Below, piece after piece: positions 44,382 to 53,178 of a DNA stretch of 64,000 nt. The notes below the pieces were generated by a model. It was not told where the DNA came from. It was given only the letters and a program-made list of their open reading frames with translations, and ran no database searches. This stretch comes from Fructobacillus papyriferae. GTDB lineage: Bacteria; Bacillota; Bacilli; Lactobacillales; Lactobacillaceae. A program made the translations under genes and the position numbers. Within the stretch, counting starts at the first letter, position 1. The number at the start of each line of letters is the position of its first letter. The stretch covers positions 62,001 through 126,000 of the forward strand of contig NZ_JAAMFI010000001.1 of assembly GCF_018437225.1 (NCBI RefSeq), read 5' to 3'.

Positions 44382-44410
44382 TTGTAACTTCTTTTAAAAT
44401 GTGCCATAAT
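44382..44410 (+). promoter_or_regulatory. Promoter of the thrS T-box transcript
   Basis: TTGTAA (44382-44387), 17-bp spacer, CATAAT (44405-44410) with a TGC extension. The -35 overlaps the 3' side of a small inverted repeat (ACAAG/CTTGT) at the stop of the preceding small ORF. Confidence 0.7.
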
Positions 44411-44414
44411 TAGA

Positions 44415-44656
44415 TCAATAAATTGCTGATGAGGACAACTTCCTTTGCAAGGTCAGAATAAGAGAGCCGACGGTTGGTGTGAGTCGGTCTGGCTGCAAAT
44501 CTAGACTACCTCGGAATGGTGAAGAAGTAAGTGATGAAACTTTGCCCGGGTAACACCGTTACGTGTTTTTCGAGTCTGGGCCTTGGCCTGGAAAATTGGG
44601 TGGTACCACGGTCTAACGTCCCTCTGTGCAAGTTTTGCACGAGGGGCGTTTTTTCG
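44415..44656 (+). promoter_or_regulatory. T-box riboswitch controlling thrS (threonine specifier)
   Basis: tRNA-Thr-responsive leader. Likely specifier codon ACC at 44508-44510. T-box sequence TTGGGTGGTACCACG at 44596-44610. Terminator hairpin ACGTCCCTC / GAGGGGCGT followed by T residues at 44616-44655, competing with the antiterminator formed by the T-box. The leader occupies nearly all of the 330-base space before thrS. Confidence 0.92.
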
Positions 44657-44707
44657 TTCAAACCCATTGTTTCAATCAGCAATAGAGAAAAGAAAGAAGG
44701 TAGGATA

Positions 44708-46669
44708 ATGGCAGAAATTACCTTAACATTCCCCGATGGGGCGAAGAAGTCCTTTGAAGAAGGGGTAAAGCCAATTGAAGTGGCAGAATCAATTGCTAAA
44801 TCATTGGCCAAAAAGTCCGTTTCAGCGAAGCTAAACGGTTCATACGTCGGGATGCAAGACGCCATGACAGAGTCAGGCGATTTCTCCTTGATCACAAAGG
44901 GGGAAGACGAAGCCTTGCAAATTCTTCGCCATTCAGCGGCCCACTTGTTGGCGCAAGCGATGCGTCGTTTGCCAAAGTTTGCAAACGTTCACTTCGGTGT
45001 CGGTCCTGCCATTGAAAACGGCTTCTACTACGATACAGATAACGGGGCTGGAAACCAGGTGTCAGTGGAAGACTTTGCTGAAATCGAAGCGATGATGAAA
45101 AAGATTGTCAAAGAAGATTTGCCAATCCTGTCACACGAAATCAGTCGAGACGAGGCGCTTGAGACCTTCAAGGACGATCCTTATAAGATCGAACTGATCA
45201 ATGATTTACCAGAAGGTGAAAAAATCACGGTCGCTGTTCAAGGTGAGCACGTCGAATTGGACCGCGGTGGCTTGGTACCATCCACTGGTTGGATCAAGCA
45301 CTTCAAGTTGGTTTCGGTTGCCGGATCATACTGGCGCGGCGATTCATCAAAGAATGTCATGCAACGTGTTTACGGAACGGCCTTCTGGGACGCCAAGGAT
45401 TTGGAAGAAGACTTGCAGCGTCGGGCCGAAGCCAAGGAACGCGATCACCGTAACATTGGTCGTGATCTGGACCTCTTCTTTACCAGCCAAAAGGTCGGCT
45501 CTGGCTTGCCCGTTTGGTTACCAAACGGAGCGACGATCCGTCGCCAAGTGGAACGCTATATTGTCGACAAGGAATTGGCCAACGATTACTTGCACGTCTA
45601 TACACCAGTGCTTTCAAACTTGAATCTTTATAAGACTTCTGGTCACTGGGACCACTATCGTGAAGATATGTTCCCTCCAATGGACATGGGGGATGGCGAA
45701 TTCCTTGAATTGCGGCCAATGAACTGTCCATCACACATTTCGGTATACCAGCACAAGCCACGTTCTTACCGTGATTTGCCGTTGCGAATTGCTGAACTTG
45801 GCATGATGCACCGTTATGAAAAGTCTGGTGCCTTGACTGGTCTTTCACGTGTTCGTGAAATGACGCTAAACGATGGCCACACTTTCGTTGCACCTGACCA
45901 ATTAGAAGAAGAATTTAAGTCCATCTTGAAGATGACGATGGACGTCTACAAGGACTTTGATATTACGGATTATCGTTTCCGTCTCTCTTACCGCGATCCT
46001 GAAAATACGGAAAAGTACTTCGACGACGATGAGATGTGGGAAAAGTCCCAAGCTCAGTTGAAGCGGGCCATGGACGACATGGGCTTGGATTACTTCGAAG
46101 CACCTGGCGAAGCTGCTTTCTATGGGCCAAAGTTGGACATTCAAACGAAGACGGCTTTGGGTGGTGAAGAAACGTTGTCTACCATCCAGTTGGACTTCTT
46201 GTTGCCTGAACGCTTCGACTTGACTTATGTTGGCGAAGACGGCCAAGATAACCACCGCCCAGTGATGCTACACCGTGGGATCGTTGGTACGATGGAACGC
46301 TTCACGGCTTATTTGATCGAAATCTACAAGGGCGCTTTCCCAACTTGGTTAGCACCTTTGCAAGTGCAGATCATTCCGGTTAATGCCGAAGCACACGGTT
46401 CATATGCTAAGAAGATCCAAAAGGATTTGGCAGATGCTGGCTTGCGTGCCCACATTGATAATCGTTCGGCTAAGATGGGTTACTTAATAAGAGACGCACA
46501 GACGAAGAAGGTACCATACACCTTGGTTCTCGGTGATTCCGAGCAAGCAGACGGTACGGTAACGGTTCGTCGCTACGGTCAACAAGAAACGGAAGCAATG
46601 CCTGCAGCGGACTTCAAGCAGTTAGTCTTGGCGGACGTTGCTCGTTACTCACGACCTGAAGAGAAGTAA
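44708..46669 (+). CDS. thrS: Threonyl-tRNA synthetase
   Basis: Class II synthetase that charges tRNA-Thr and edits serine. Seen: N-terminal TGS domain ([13 protein letters not shown]), editing domain with [13 protein letters not shown], catalytic core with [29 protein letters not shown], and C-terminal anticodon domain ([11 protein letters not shown]). It has 653 residues, normal. The start at 44708 is chosen for its AAGAAGG site and the TGS opening; the open frame extends back into the T-box and is rejected there. Confidence 0.98.
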   Translation: MAEITLTFPDGAKKSFEEGVKPIEVAESIAKSLAKKSVSAKLNGSYVGMQDAMTESGDFSLITKGEDEALQILRHSAAHLLAQAMRRLPKFANVHFGVGPAIENGFYYDTDNGAGNQVSVEDFAEIEAMMKKIVKEDLPILSHEISRDEALETFKDDPYKIELINDLPEGEKITVAVQGEHVELDRGGLVPSTGWIKHFKLVSVAGSYWRGDSSKNVMQRVYGTAFWDAKDLEEDLQRRAEAKERDHRNIGRDLDLFFTSQKVGSGLPVWLPNGATIRRQVERYIVDKELANDYLHVYTPVLSNLNLYKTSGHWDHYREDMFPPMDMGDGEFLELRPMNCPSHISVYQHKPRSYRDLPLRIAELGMMHRYEKSGALTGLSRVREMTLNDGHTFVAPDQLEEEFKSILKMTMDVYKDFDITDYRFRLSYRDPENTEKYFDDDEMWEKSQAQLKRAMDDMGLDYFEAPGEAAFYGPKLDIQTKTALGGEETLSTIQLDFLLPERFDLTYVGEDGQDNHRPVMLHRGIVGTMERFTAYLIEIYKGAFPTWLAPLQVQIIPVNAEAHGSYAKKIQKDLADAGLRAHIDNRSAKMGYLIRDAQTKKVPYTLVLGDSEQADGTVTVRRYGQQETEAMPAADFKQLVLADVARYSRPEEK

Positions 46670-46682
46670 AAAAGAGATGATT

Positions 46683-46716
46683 GAAGACACTTAGGGGGCG
46701 CTAAGTGTCTTCTTCC
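46683..46716 (+). terminator. Terminator-like hairpin after thrS
   Basis: GAAGACACTTAG, 6-nt loop, CTAAGTGTCTTC, a perfect 12-bp stem, followed only by TTCCTATCC, so its efficiency may be low and some readthrough into the permease is possible. Confidence 0.65.
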
Positions 46717-46737
46717 TATCCGTAAAAGGGGAAGAAT

Positions 46738-48120
46738 ATGTCACAAGAAATGAATACGAATACAATGCCCAAAGAAGACAAGGGGTTGAAAAACCGCCAC
46801 GTCCAGTTGATCGCCATTGGTGGAACGATTGGAACTGGTCTTTTCATGGGTGCTGGAAACTCCATCCATTTTGCAGGACCTGGTATTTTGCTGGTCTATG
46901 CGATTATTGGGGCCATGATGTTTGTCATGATGCGCGCCATGGGTGAGATGCTCTATCAAGATCCATCACAACCAACCTTTATTGCCTACATGACGAAGTA
47001 TTTAGGAAACCGGGTCGGTTTCTTTGCTCGCTGGTCCTACTGGCTGACGACCATTTTCTTTGGTATGGCTGAATTGACCGCCATTGGAAAATACGTTCAG
47101 TTTTGGTTCCCAAGCATGCCGGAATGGCTGATTCAGCTGATCTTCTTGGCTGCTTTGACAGGTGTTAACCTGATTGCCGTGTCACTCTTTGGTGAGATGG
47201 AATTCTGGTTCTCGATGATCAAGATTATTGCCATTTTGGCCTTGATCGCGACTGGTTTGATAATGGCCTTTGGCCACTTTCAAACACCGGTCGGTACGGT
47301 TTCCTTTGGAAATATTTTCCACGATTTTAGCCTGATTCCAAATGGCTGGGGGAACTTCATTAATTCCTTCCAGATGGTGATGTTTGCCTTTGTGGGGATG
47401 GAATTTATCGGAATGACGGTTGCTGAAACGAAGAATCCGCGTCAAATTTTGCCAAAGGCGGTTAACCAAATTCCGTTCCGTGTGCTTTTCTTCTACCTTG
47501 GCGCCTTGTTTGTTATCATGACCATTTACCCATGGAAGCAGATTCCAGCACATCAATCGCCATTTGTTATGGTCTTTGAGTTAGTTGGATTGAAGGGCGC
47601 TGCTGCGATCATTAACTTTGTTGTCTTGACGGCGGCCGCTTCTTCTTTCAATTCGATTCTCTTTTCAACGGGTCGTAACTTCTACTCACTGGCTAAAGAG
47701 TCTCGGGCAAAGTTCTTGCAACCCTTTGCCAAACTGTCAAAGCGTGGCTTGCCAGCCAAAGCCTTGCTTTTCTCCTCTCTGATTTCTGTTGGTTCAGCGG
47801 TGATTTCATCGATTCCAGCTATTTCAGATGCTTTCGTCTTTGTCACTTCTGCTGCAACGGATCTGTTCTTGATGATCTATATTATGATCCTTTGGGCATA
47901 CTGGCACTACCGCAAGTCATCTGATTACATGCCAGATGGCTTCTTGGTGAAAGCACCAAAGCTTTTGGTACCGTTGGCTGCATTGTTCTTTGTCTTTGTC
48001 TATGTGACGCTCTTCTTTAACGATTCGTCACGAATTCCGGCAATCGGCGCTACGATTTGGTTGGTCGTCTTTGGATTCATTTCCTCCTTCCAACCAAAGG
48101 AAGCTGTCGTAAAAGACTAG
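46738..48120 (+). CDS. Amino-acid permease, APC superfamily (AAT family)
   Basis: Proton-coupled amino-acid importer with about twelve membrane helices and 460 residues. Seen: short cytoplasmic tail, then RHVQLIAIGGTIGTGLFMGAG, the AAT-family helix-1 signature (split: RHVQLIAIGG, TIGTGLFMGAG), FVGMEFIGMTVAETKNPRQILPKA in the middle, and TAAASSFNSILFSTGRNFYSLA. Closest subfamily by feel is the Ala/Gly/Ser or GABA/aromatic group; I cannot fix the substrate. AAGGGGAAG precedes the ATG. It lies just after thrS with only a weak terminator between. Confidence 0.9.
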   Translation: MSQEMNTNTMPKEDKGLKNRHVQLIAIGGTIGTGLFMGAGNSIHFAGPGILLVYAIIGAMMFVMMRAMGEMLYQDPSQPTFIAYMTKYLGNRVGFFARWSYWLTTIFFGMAELTAIGKYVQFWFPSMPEWLIQLIFLAALTGVNLIAVSLFGEMEFWFSMIKIIAILALIATGLIMAFGHFQTPVGTVSFGNIFHDFSLIPNGWGNFINSFQMVMFAFVGMEFIGMTVAETKNPRQILPKAVNQIPFRVLFFYLGALFVIMTIYPWKQIPAHQSPFVMVFELVGLKGAAAIINFVVLTAAASSFNSILFSTGRNFYSLAKESRAKFLQPFAKLSKRGLPAKALLFSSLISVGSAVISSIPAISDAFVFVTSAATDLFLMIYIMILWAYWHYRKSSDYMPDGFLVKAPKLLVPLAALFFVFVYVTLFFNDSSRIPAIGATIWLVVFGFISSFQPKEAVVKD

Positions 48121-48196
48121 GTCTTCTTTTTGATGACTGAAATGGTTCGCCACTGGCGGCCAAACACTGACTGTATTAATGGAATGGAGACTCTGG

Positions 48197-48850
48197 ATGT
48201 CTTTTCTGATCAACTTTATTTTGCACATCGATGACCATATCGCGAGCCTTGTTCAGCATTTTGGCCCATGGACTTACCTAATCTTGTTTGCCATTATTTT
48301 GGTGGAAACGGGCGCGATTGTTCTGCCTTTCTTACCAGGTGATTCCCTTCTTTTTGCTGCGGGGGCCATTTCGATGACACCAGCCGGGCAACAGGCCGGT
48401 TTGAACCATTGGGTTTTCATGATTGTTTTCTTTATCGCAGCGGTGGTTGGCGACATCACGAACTACCTGATCGCCCGAAAAGGTGGGCGTCCGTTGCTTG
48501 AAAAGAAGCCTTTCTCGGTTTTGATCAAGCCAAAAAACATTGAAGAAGCGGAACAATTCTTTCAAAAGCATGGCGGTGTCGCGGTGATTATGGGGCGCTA
48601 CGTTCCCATTATCCGTACTTTTGTTCCCTTTGTCGCCGGCTTGTCAGCCTTTTCTTCAAGGCGCTTTATCGAATACGTGCTCATTGCCGCCTTCTCCTGG
48701 TCCTTCTTGATGACTGGTGCGGGTGCACTCTTTGGAAACATCCCATTCGTGGCTGAGCATTTCTCAGCAATCATCTTGGGCATCGTCTTCGTGACGCTTT
48801 TGCCTTCGATCATTGCACTTTCGAAGTCACTTTTGGCCAAGAAAAAATAA
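48197..48850 (+). CDS. DedA family membrane protein
   Basis: DedA/SNARE-associated (VTT) family protein; relatives flip undecaprenyl phosphate or phospholipids. Seen: IVLPFLPGDSLLFAAGAIS, GDITNYLIARKGGRPLL, GRYVPIIRTFVPFVAGLSAFSSRRF (family arginine and proline motifs; split as GRYVPIIRTF and VPFVAGLSAF) and a last helix. Several hydrophobic segments; 217 residues from ATG 48197, chosen because GGAG lies eight bases upstream. An in-frame ATG six codons earlier is the alternative. Ends at a clear terminator. Confidence 0.93.
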   Translation: MSFLINFILHIDDHIASLVQHFGPWTYLILFAIILVETGAIVLPFLPGDSLLFAAGAISMTPAGQQAGLNHWVFMIVFFIAAVVGDITNYLIARKGGRPLLEKKPFSVLIKPKNIEEAEQFFQKHGGVAVIMGRYVPIIRTFVPFVAGLSAFSSRRFIEYVLIAAFSWSFLMTGAGALFGNIPFVAEHFSAIILGIVFVTLLPSIIALSKSLLAKKK

Positions 48851-48860
48851 GCAAATGAAT

Positions 48861-48897
48861 AAAAACGGCTTTTCTCTAAAGAGAGAAGCCGTTTTTA
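48861..48897 (+). terminator. Intrinsic terminator after the DedA gene
   Basis: AAAAACGGCTTTTCTC, TAAA loop, GAGAGAAGCCGTTTTT. Confidence 0.92.
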
Positions 48898-48943
48898 TTG
48901 TGCGCTAAGTTTCATTCTTGTCGAAAAAACGCGGGCAGTCAGT

Positions 48944-49020
48944 TATAATGGGTGCAAGCCCTTTTTCTAAACAACGAAAAGGACAGCAAACAGAGCGTTT
49001 ATCCATCTGCGGCTCTGCAT
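48944..49020 (+). promoter_or_regulatory. Promoter element and structured leader of the nicotinamide phosphoribosyltransferase gene
   Basis: TATAAT at 48944-48949, with TTGTCG as a distant -35 (20-bp spacer). The roughly 85-nt leader holds two hairpins: CCTTTT/AAAAGG (48960-48982) and CAGAGC/GCTCTG (48991-49017), the latter about ten bases before the ribosome-binding site. No known riboswitch recognised. Confidence 0.45.
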
Positions 49021-49042
49021 AAAAACAAAGAGGAGAAAAAGG

Positions 49043-50455
49043 ATGAACTTAATTCTAGCAACGGATGCTTACAAGTTAACGCACCACTTGCAGTATCCAC
49101 AAAACATTAACAAGCTTTACTCGTACGGAGAAGCCCGTGTCGGTGGTCTTTATCCAACCGTTTCCTGGTTTGGGATGTCGATGATTCTACACGACTATTT
49201 CCAAACCAAGGTCACGACTGAGATGATTGACGAGGCCGAAAAAGTTTCCGAAGAGACTTTTGGCACCAAGGCTTACTTCAACCGTTCGGTTTGGGAAAAA
49301 GTCCGCGATTTGGGTTATTTCCCAGTTCGCATTAAGGCTTTGCCAGAAGGCTTGGAAGTGCCAACCGGAACGGCCTTGTTCACGATCGAATCGACCGAGG
49401 ATTGGTTCGCCACGTCCCTAAACGCCTTGGAAGTCATGCTGATGCATGTTTGGTACCCAACGACGATTGCCACCAACTCGCTGTATATCAAAAAGCGCTT
49501 GCTGCCACTGGTCGAAAAGACTGGATCGGTCGACGCGCTGCCTTTGATGGTCAACGATTTTGGCCTGCGCGGCGCCACTTCTTTGGAATCGGGTCAGCGC
49601 GGTGGGGCCGCGCACTTGCTGCACTTCCGTGGATCAGATAACTTGGCCGCTTCCCATTATTTTAAAGAAGTATACGGTCTATCTGGTCGCGCCCTGTCGA
49701 TTTGGGCAACGGAACACTCCGTGGCGACGGCCTACGGTTCCGGTCAGGGTGAGTTCGACTATTTGAACGCCCAGTTGGACCGGACGCCTGACGACGCACC
49801 AGTATCGATCGTGATTGATTCCTACGACACTTTCCACTTCGTGCGTGAAGTGGTCGGCTCTGAGGCGATGGTCACTCGAATTAAGGAACGACCTGGTCGC
49901 GTTGTCTTACGTCCTGATTCTGGTGATCCGATTACCATGGATCTGGCCGTCTTGGATATTTTGGCCGACATCTTTGGTACCGAGGTCAACGAGAAGGGCT
50001 ACAAGGTCTTGAAGCACAACGTTGGTCTGATTCAGGGTGATGGCATGAAGGCCGACACGATCATCAAGCTATACGAAGCGTTGATCCATCATGGTTGGTC
50101 GACAGACAACCTGGTCGTTGGATCTGGTGGTGGTTTGCTGCAAGAAGGCTTCACCCGTGATACAGAGCGCTTTGCGATCAAAGCGGCGTATGCGCACACG
50201 GTGGAAGGCGAAGATTTGCAGATTAAAAAGCAACCGAAGACTGATTTGACCAAGTCGTCGAAGGCTGGTTTGCTGAAAGTGATCGTGGATGATGCTGGTC
50301 AGCTGCAAACTGTGCCACAAAAGACTCCTGGTCGTGACTTGTTGCAAACGGTTTATGAAAACGGGGCGATTACGCCGGTGGATGTCCATGATGTCTTGGA
50401 ACGTGCCGCCCGCCCTTTGAAAGAAAAGAATAGTTTAGGTCACGTAAATGGCTAA
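49043..50455 (+). CDS. nadV: Nicotinamide phosphoribosyltransferase (NAMPT type)
   Basis: Joins nicotinamide and PRPP to nicotinamide mononucleotide, one step from NAD. Seen: DAYKLTHHLQYP near the N-terminus, DFGLRGATSLESGQRGGAAHLL (split: DFGLRGATSLESG), GSDNLAA with the substrate-binding Asp, WATEHSVATAYG with the catalytic His, and LRPDSGDP, all alignable to human NAMPT. It has 470 residues, close to family size. AGAGGAG lies before the ATG. It gives direct nicotinamide salvage without deamidation; no pncA or pncB is in the window. Confidence 0.95.
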   Translation: MNLILATDAYKLTHHLQYPQNINKLYSYGEARVGGLYPTVSWFGMSMILHDYFQTKVTTEMIDEAEKVSEETFGTKAYFNRSVWEKVRDLGYFPVRIKALPEGLEVPTGTALFTIESTEDWFATSLNALEVMLMHVWYPTTIATNSLYIKKRLLPLVEKTGSVDALPLMVNDFGLRGATSLESGQRGGAAHLLHFRGSDNLAASHYFKEVYGLSGRALSIWATEHSVATAYGSGQGEFDYLNAQLDRTPDDAPVSIVIDSYDTFHFVREVVGSEAMVTRIKERPGRVVLRPDSGDPITMDLAVLDILADIFGTEVNEKGYKVLKHNVGLIQGDGMKADTIIKLYEALIHHGWSTDNLVVGSGGGLLQEGFTRDTERFAIKAAYAHTVEGEDLQIKKQPKTDLTKSSKAGLLKVIVDDAGQLQTVPQKTPGRDLLQTVYENGAITPVDVHDVLERAARPLKEKNSLGHVNG

Positions 50456-50514
50456 TGGTCAGGTTTTCTTTGAAAGCTTTTTTGGTTGAAAAGTTTCCGT
50501 TACTTTTGAATCTG

Positions 50515-50523
50515 TGGTAAAGT
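50515..50523 (+). promoter_or_regulatory. Candidate extended -10 of the fructosamine-kinase-family gene
   Basis: TGGTAAAGT (TG at 50515-50516) with a weak TTCCGT 17 bp upstream (50495-50500). It would give a leader of about 135 nt containing an internal terminator. Confidence 0.45.
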
Positions 50524-50543
50524 GAAAGTAAAGAAACGAGGCC

Positions 50544-50655
50544 TTATGTATTTATCCTTTGACCAATTTATTCTTGATGAACGTTTAAATCCTAAGGCCC
50601 TTATTTGCTCAAAACAGCTTCCGTATAACGACGGGGGCTGTTTTTTATTTTGCTA
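50544..50655 (+). other. Possible 36-codon leader ORF
   Basis: An ATG at 50544-50546, four bases after GAGG, opens a 36-residue frame (MYLSFDQFILDERLNP onward) that runs through the terminator hairpin and stops at the TAG embedded in the ribosome-binding site of the next gene. The peptide ends in a hydrophobic, cysteine-containing tail. It may be an attenuator peptide or a chance frame. Confidence 0.35.
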
Positions 50656-50658
50656 GGA
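50617..50658 (+). terminator. Terminator in the leader of the fructosamine-kinase-family gene
   Basis: AACAGCTTCCGT pairs over 12 positions (two G-U) with ACGGGGGCTGTT across the loop ATAACG and is followed by TTTTATTTT. It lies between the presumed promoter and the gene's ribosome-binding site, so it could act as an attenuator or as the late terminator of nadV. Confidence 0.75.
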
Positions 50659-50665
50659 GGTATTT

Positions 50666-51529
50666 ATGCTGTCAAAAGCCAACACGTCATTACTCGGACC
50701 AGACTTTTTGAGTCGGTTGAATCTACAAGACCCACATGATCTAAGGCCTGTAAGCGGTGGGGACGTCAATCTTGCCTATTCGCTCTATTCTGGCAATGAT
50801 CGCTATTTTTTGAAAGTTCAACCGTATCAAGACCGGCACTTTTTCGATTCCGAAGTGGCGTCCTTGAAGGCTCTTCAAAAGCATGTGACGGTGCCAAAAG
50901 TAATGAAGCAAGGAGAGATTCAGGGCTTTGCTTACTTACTTTTGTCATGGGTCAAATCCGGGCCAAGTAATCAGGGCGATCTAGGGCGAGCCCTTGCTGT
51001 CCTGCATCAAACAAAGGGCAGCCAATTTGGCTTTAATCTGTCAAATGATTATGATTTTGTGCCAAAGGACAATACATGGTCAGATTCTTGGGGCGAATTC
51101 TTTGTTCATCAACGATTAGAACCTCTGATGAAACAAGCGATCAAGAAGGGCTTTTGGCTTTCGCAACGAGGGGATCACTTTGAACATTTGAAGCAGGCTA
51201 TTTTGTCTGATGCGCACGTTCAAAACGTCAAGCCTTCCTTACTGCACGGTGATCTTTGGGCGGGCAACTTCATGTTTGACGAAAAGGGGCAACCGGTTTT
51301 TATTGATCCAAACGCTTTTTATGGAGATCGAGAATATGATTTAGCGGTTTCTGCTGTCTTTCCTGGTTTTAGCCAAGACTTTTATGAGGCTTATCAGAAA
51401 GCCTATCCATTGGATGAGGGCTACCAGGAACGATTCAAGTGGTACGAATTTTACTATATTTTGATGCATTTTGTACGCTTTGGGGACATCTATGCCCCTC
51501 GCTTAAACCGCTTACTTCTCCAATTCTAA
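50666..51529 (+). CDS. Fructosamine kinase family protein
   Basis: Kinase-fold protein that phosphorylates Amadori products (fructosamines or ribulosamines) formed by protein glycation so they fall apart. Seen: SGGDVNLAYSL nucleotide loop near residue 30, KVQ lysine strand, LLHGDLWAGNF with catalytic Asp196, and IDPNAFYGDREYDLA metal/ATP motif. 287 residues, normal. GGAGG before the ATG. Such a repair enzyme suits a cell exposed to high fructose or pentose phosphates. A leader with an internal terminator precedes it. Confidence 0.92.
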   Translation: MLSKANTSLLGPDFLSRLNLQDPHDLRPVSGGDVNLAYSLYSGNDRYFLKVQPYQDRHFFDSEVASLKALQKHVTVPKVMKQGEIQGFAYLLLSWVKSGPSNQGDLGRALAVLHQTKGSQFGFNLSNDYDFVPKDNTWSDSWGEFFVHQRLEPLMKQAIKKGFWLSQRGDHFEHLKQAILSDAHVQNVKPSLLHGDLWAGNFMFDEKGQPVFIDPNAFYGDREYDLAVSAVFPGFSQDFYEAYQKAYPLDEGYQERFKWYEFYYILMHFVRFGDIYAPRLNRLLLQF

Positions 51530-51535
51530 TGACGG

Positions 51536-51574
51536 CTGTCAACTTGTGTAAAGCGCTGGTTGACAGCTTTTTTG
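51536..51574 (+). terminator. Intrinsic terminator after the fructosamine-kinase-family gene
   Basis: GCTGTCAAC (51536-51544), 15-nt loop, GTTGACAGC (51560-51568), six T residues. The 3' arm includes the TTGACA used as the next promoter's -35. Confidence 0.9.
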
Positions 51575-51589
51575 CTAACGACTATACTC
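51561..51589 (+). promoter_or_regulatory. Promoter of the ECF S-component gene, overlapping a terminator
   Basis: Consensus TTGACA (51561-51566), 17-bp spacer, TATACT (51584-51589). The -35 is the 3' arm of the preceding terminator stem and the spacer begins with its T-run. Confidence 0.85.
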
Positions 51590-51617
51590 GTAGCATTGAC
51601 CTTAGGGAGAAGAAAGC

Positions 51618-52217
51618 ATGAATAAGAAGCAAAAAAATCAACAATTTGTGTTAACCACCATGTTTGTCGCCATTATTTTGTTGCAGTCGATCGTGCCGTT
51701 TTTGGGCTATGTGCCACTTGGCGCAGTTGTTGTTGGGGCATCAGCAGTTATTCTGCCAGCTACAGTGGCTCTTTCAGCTGTGCTGTTGGGCGTGCGTTCA
51801 GGCTTTATTGTTGCTTTCTTCTGGGCCTTTTATTCCTGGATTCGGGCGCTATTGCATCCGGGTACCTTTGGTTCTGTTCTTTTTTCGAACCCGCTTGTGG
51901 CCTTTGTTCCTCGTTTGCTGGTGGGGCTTATGATTGGTTATTTGGCCAAACGCTTCTTTTCGGGCCGAAATAAGCCAACCTTGTTCTTGTTTTGTATGGG
52001 CGGCCTGTCTGCTTTCATTAACACAGCCATGGTTATTTTGTTGACCTTTTTGTCGCTTTCTTTTTTGCCCCTTTCCGGGTATGGCATTCCAAAAGAAAAC
52101 CTGCTTTTTTGGTTGATCTCAGTCTTAGCTTTTAATTTTATCTTTGAGTTCTTCGTGAACGGTTTCTTAGTTGCTGCAATTGGCTCAGTATTGCAAAAGC
52201 ACTTACCAAAATTTTAG
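51618..52217 (+). CDS. ECF transporter S component (vitamin uptake, possibly pantothenate)
   Basis: Substrate-binding membrane subunit of a group II energy-coupling-factor vitamin importer; the shared EcfA/A'/T module would be encoded elsewhere. It has 199 residues and about six hydrophobic helices. The N-terminal VPFLGYVPLGAVVVGASAVILPATVALSAVLLG pattern (here split: VPFLGYVPLG, ILPATVALSAVLLG) resembles the S-component family that includes PanT, so pantothenate is my best guess; another vitamin is possible. GGGAGAAG lies before the ATG. It has its own consensus promoter and a shared bidirectional terminator. Confidence 0.85.
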   Translation: MNKKQKNQQFVLTTMFVAIILLQSIVPFLGYVPLGAVVVGASAVILPATVALSAVLLGVRSGFIVAFFWAFYSWIRALLHPGTFGSVLFSNPLVAFVPRLLVGLMIGYLAKRFFSGRNKPTLFLFCMGGLSAFINTAMVILLTFLSLSFLPLSGYGIPKENLLFWLISVLAFNFIFEFFVNGFLVAAIGSVLQKHLPKF

Positions 52218-52221
52218 TACT

Positions 52222-52252
52222 AAAAAAGTCGCCAGGTGGGCGACTTTTTTAT
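52222..52252 (+). terminator. Bidirectional terminator between the ECF S-component gene and convergent tRNA-Arg
   Basis: AAAAAAGTCGCC, AGGT loop, GGGCGACTTTTTT; symmetrical A and T flanks. Confidence 0.9.
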
Positions 52253-52300
52253 TGACTGTATCATAATGCGTATAAACGTTGATATGCCAGTTTTGTTTCA

Positions 52301-52373
<73 letters not shown>

Positions 52374-52385
52374 GAATTACTTCTT

Positions 52386-52414
52386 ATTATAGCGGAGAAG
52401 TTAAAAGAAGACAA
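52386..52414 (-). promoter_or_regulatory. Promoter of tRNA-Arg
   Basis: On the minus strand TTGTCT (complement of 52409-52414), 17-bp spacer, TATAAT (complement of 52386-52391). Confidence 0.85.
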
Positions 52415-52489
52415 TTCTCGATCAGTGGAAAGATTCAACGATTCTTAAGCCTTTTTTAAAGCAATTGACATCGTTTTATTAAAAATATC

Positions 52490-52498
52490 TGCTACACT
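52490..52498 (+). promoter_or_regulatory. Extended -10 element of upp
   Basis: TGCTACACT ending at 52498, about 27 bases before the upp ATG. A TTGACA at 52465-52470 is 22 bp away, too far to be a normal -35. Confidence 0.5.
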
Positions 52499-52525
52499 AA
52501 ATAAAAATGCGCGTTGGAGGCAAAA

Positions 52526-53155
52526 ATGGCAGATGTAATTGAAGTAAAGCACCCACTCGTTCAACACAAGTTGACGATGATTCGAAATGAAGCGGTAGGT
52601 ACGAAAGACTTTCGGGCCCTTGTTGACGAATTGGCCATGCTTTTGACCTATGAGTCGTCTGCCGATTTTTCACTTGAGACTGTTTCAGTGAAGACGCCTG
52701 TGGAAGAGACAAAAGCCCAGTCATTAGCTGGAAAGAAAGTGGCGGTTGTTCCAATTTTGCGTGCGGGACTCGGCATGGTGGATGGCATTTTGCAGCTAAT
52801 CCCTGCGGCCAAAGTCGGCCACATTGGCATGTATCGAGACGAAGAGACGTTGGCACCAGTTGAATATTTTGTGAAGTTGCCAGAAGACATTGCACAGCGA
52901 GAAGTCCTTTTGGTTGACCCTATGCTTGCCACCGGTGGCTCTGCCAAAGATGCGATTCATGCTTTAAAGAGTCGTGGGGCCAAGCAGATTAAGCTGATTA
53001 CGTTGGTTTCGGCACCAGAAGGAATTCAGGCGGTTCAAGAAGCTCATCCAGATGTGACCATTGTCACGGCTTCAATTGATCGTGGCTTAAACGCCGAAGG
53101 CTATATCGTTCCTGGCCTTGGGGATGCCGGTGACCGCCTCTTTGGAACGCATTAG
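52526..53155 (+). CDS. upp: Uracil phosphoribosyltransferase
   Basis: Salvages uracil with PRPP to UMP. Seen: [14 protein letters not shown] opening, [17 protein letters not shown] motif [13 protein letters not shown], and the uracil-binding C-terminus [16 protein letters not shown]. It has 209 residues, normal. ATG 52526 is chosen because GGAGG sits six bases upstream; an in-frame TTG four codons earlier overlaps that site. It is followed by dacA after about 20 bases with no terminator. Confidence 0.97.
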   Translation: MADVIEVKHPLVQHKLTMIRNEAVGTKDFRALVDELAMLLTYESSADFSLETVSVKTPVEETKAQSLAGKKVAVVPILRAGLGMVDGILQLIPAAKVGHIGMYRDEETLAPVEYFVKLPEDIAQREVLLVDPMLATGGSAKDAIHALKSRGAKQIKLITLVSAPEGIQAVQEAHPDVTIVTASIDRGLNAEGYIVPGLGDAGDRLFGTH

Positions 53156-53178
53156 ACAAGATTAAGTTGGATCAGCAC

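Noticed and set aside
43712-44397. Overlapping plus-strand frames opposite and beyond the flavodoxin gene
   Set aside because: The minus-strand flavodoxin has clear FMN motifs; the opposite frames are low-complexity mirrors, and the 160-codon frame collides with the better supported 38-residue ORF.
44531-44707. Extended N-terminus of ThrRS
   Set aside because: That stretch is the T-box antiterminator and terminator, an untranslated leader.
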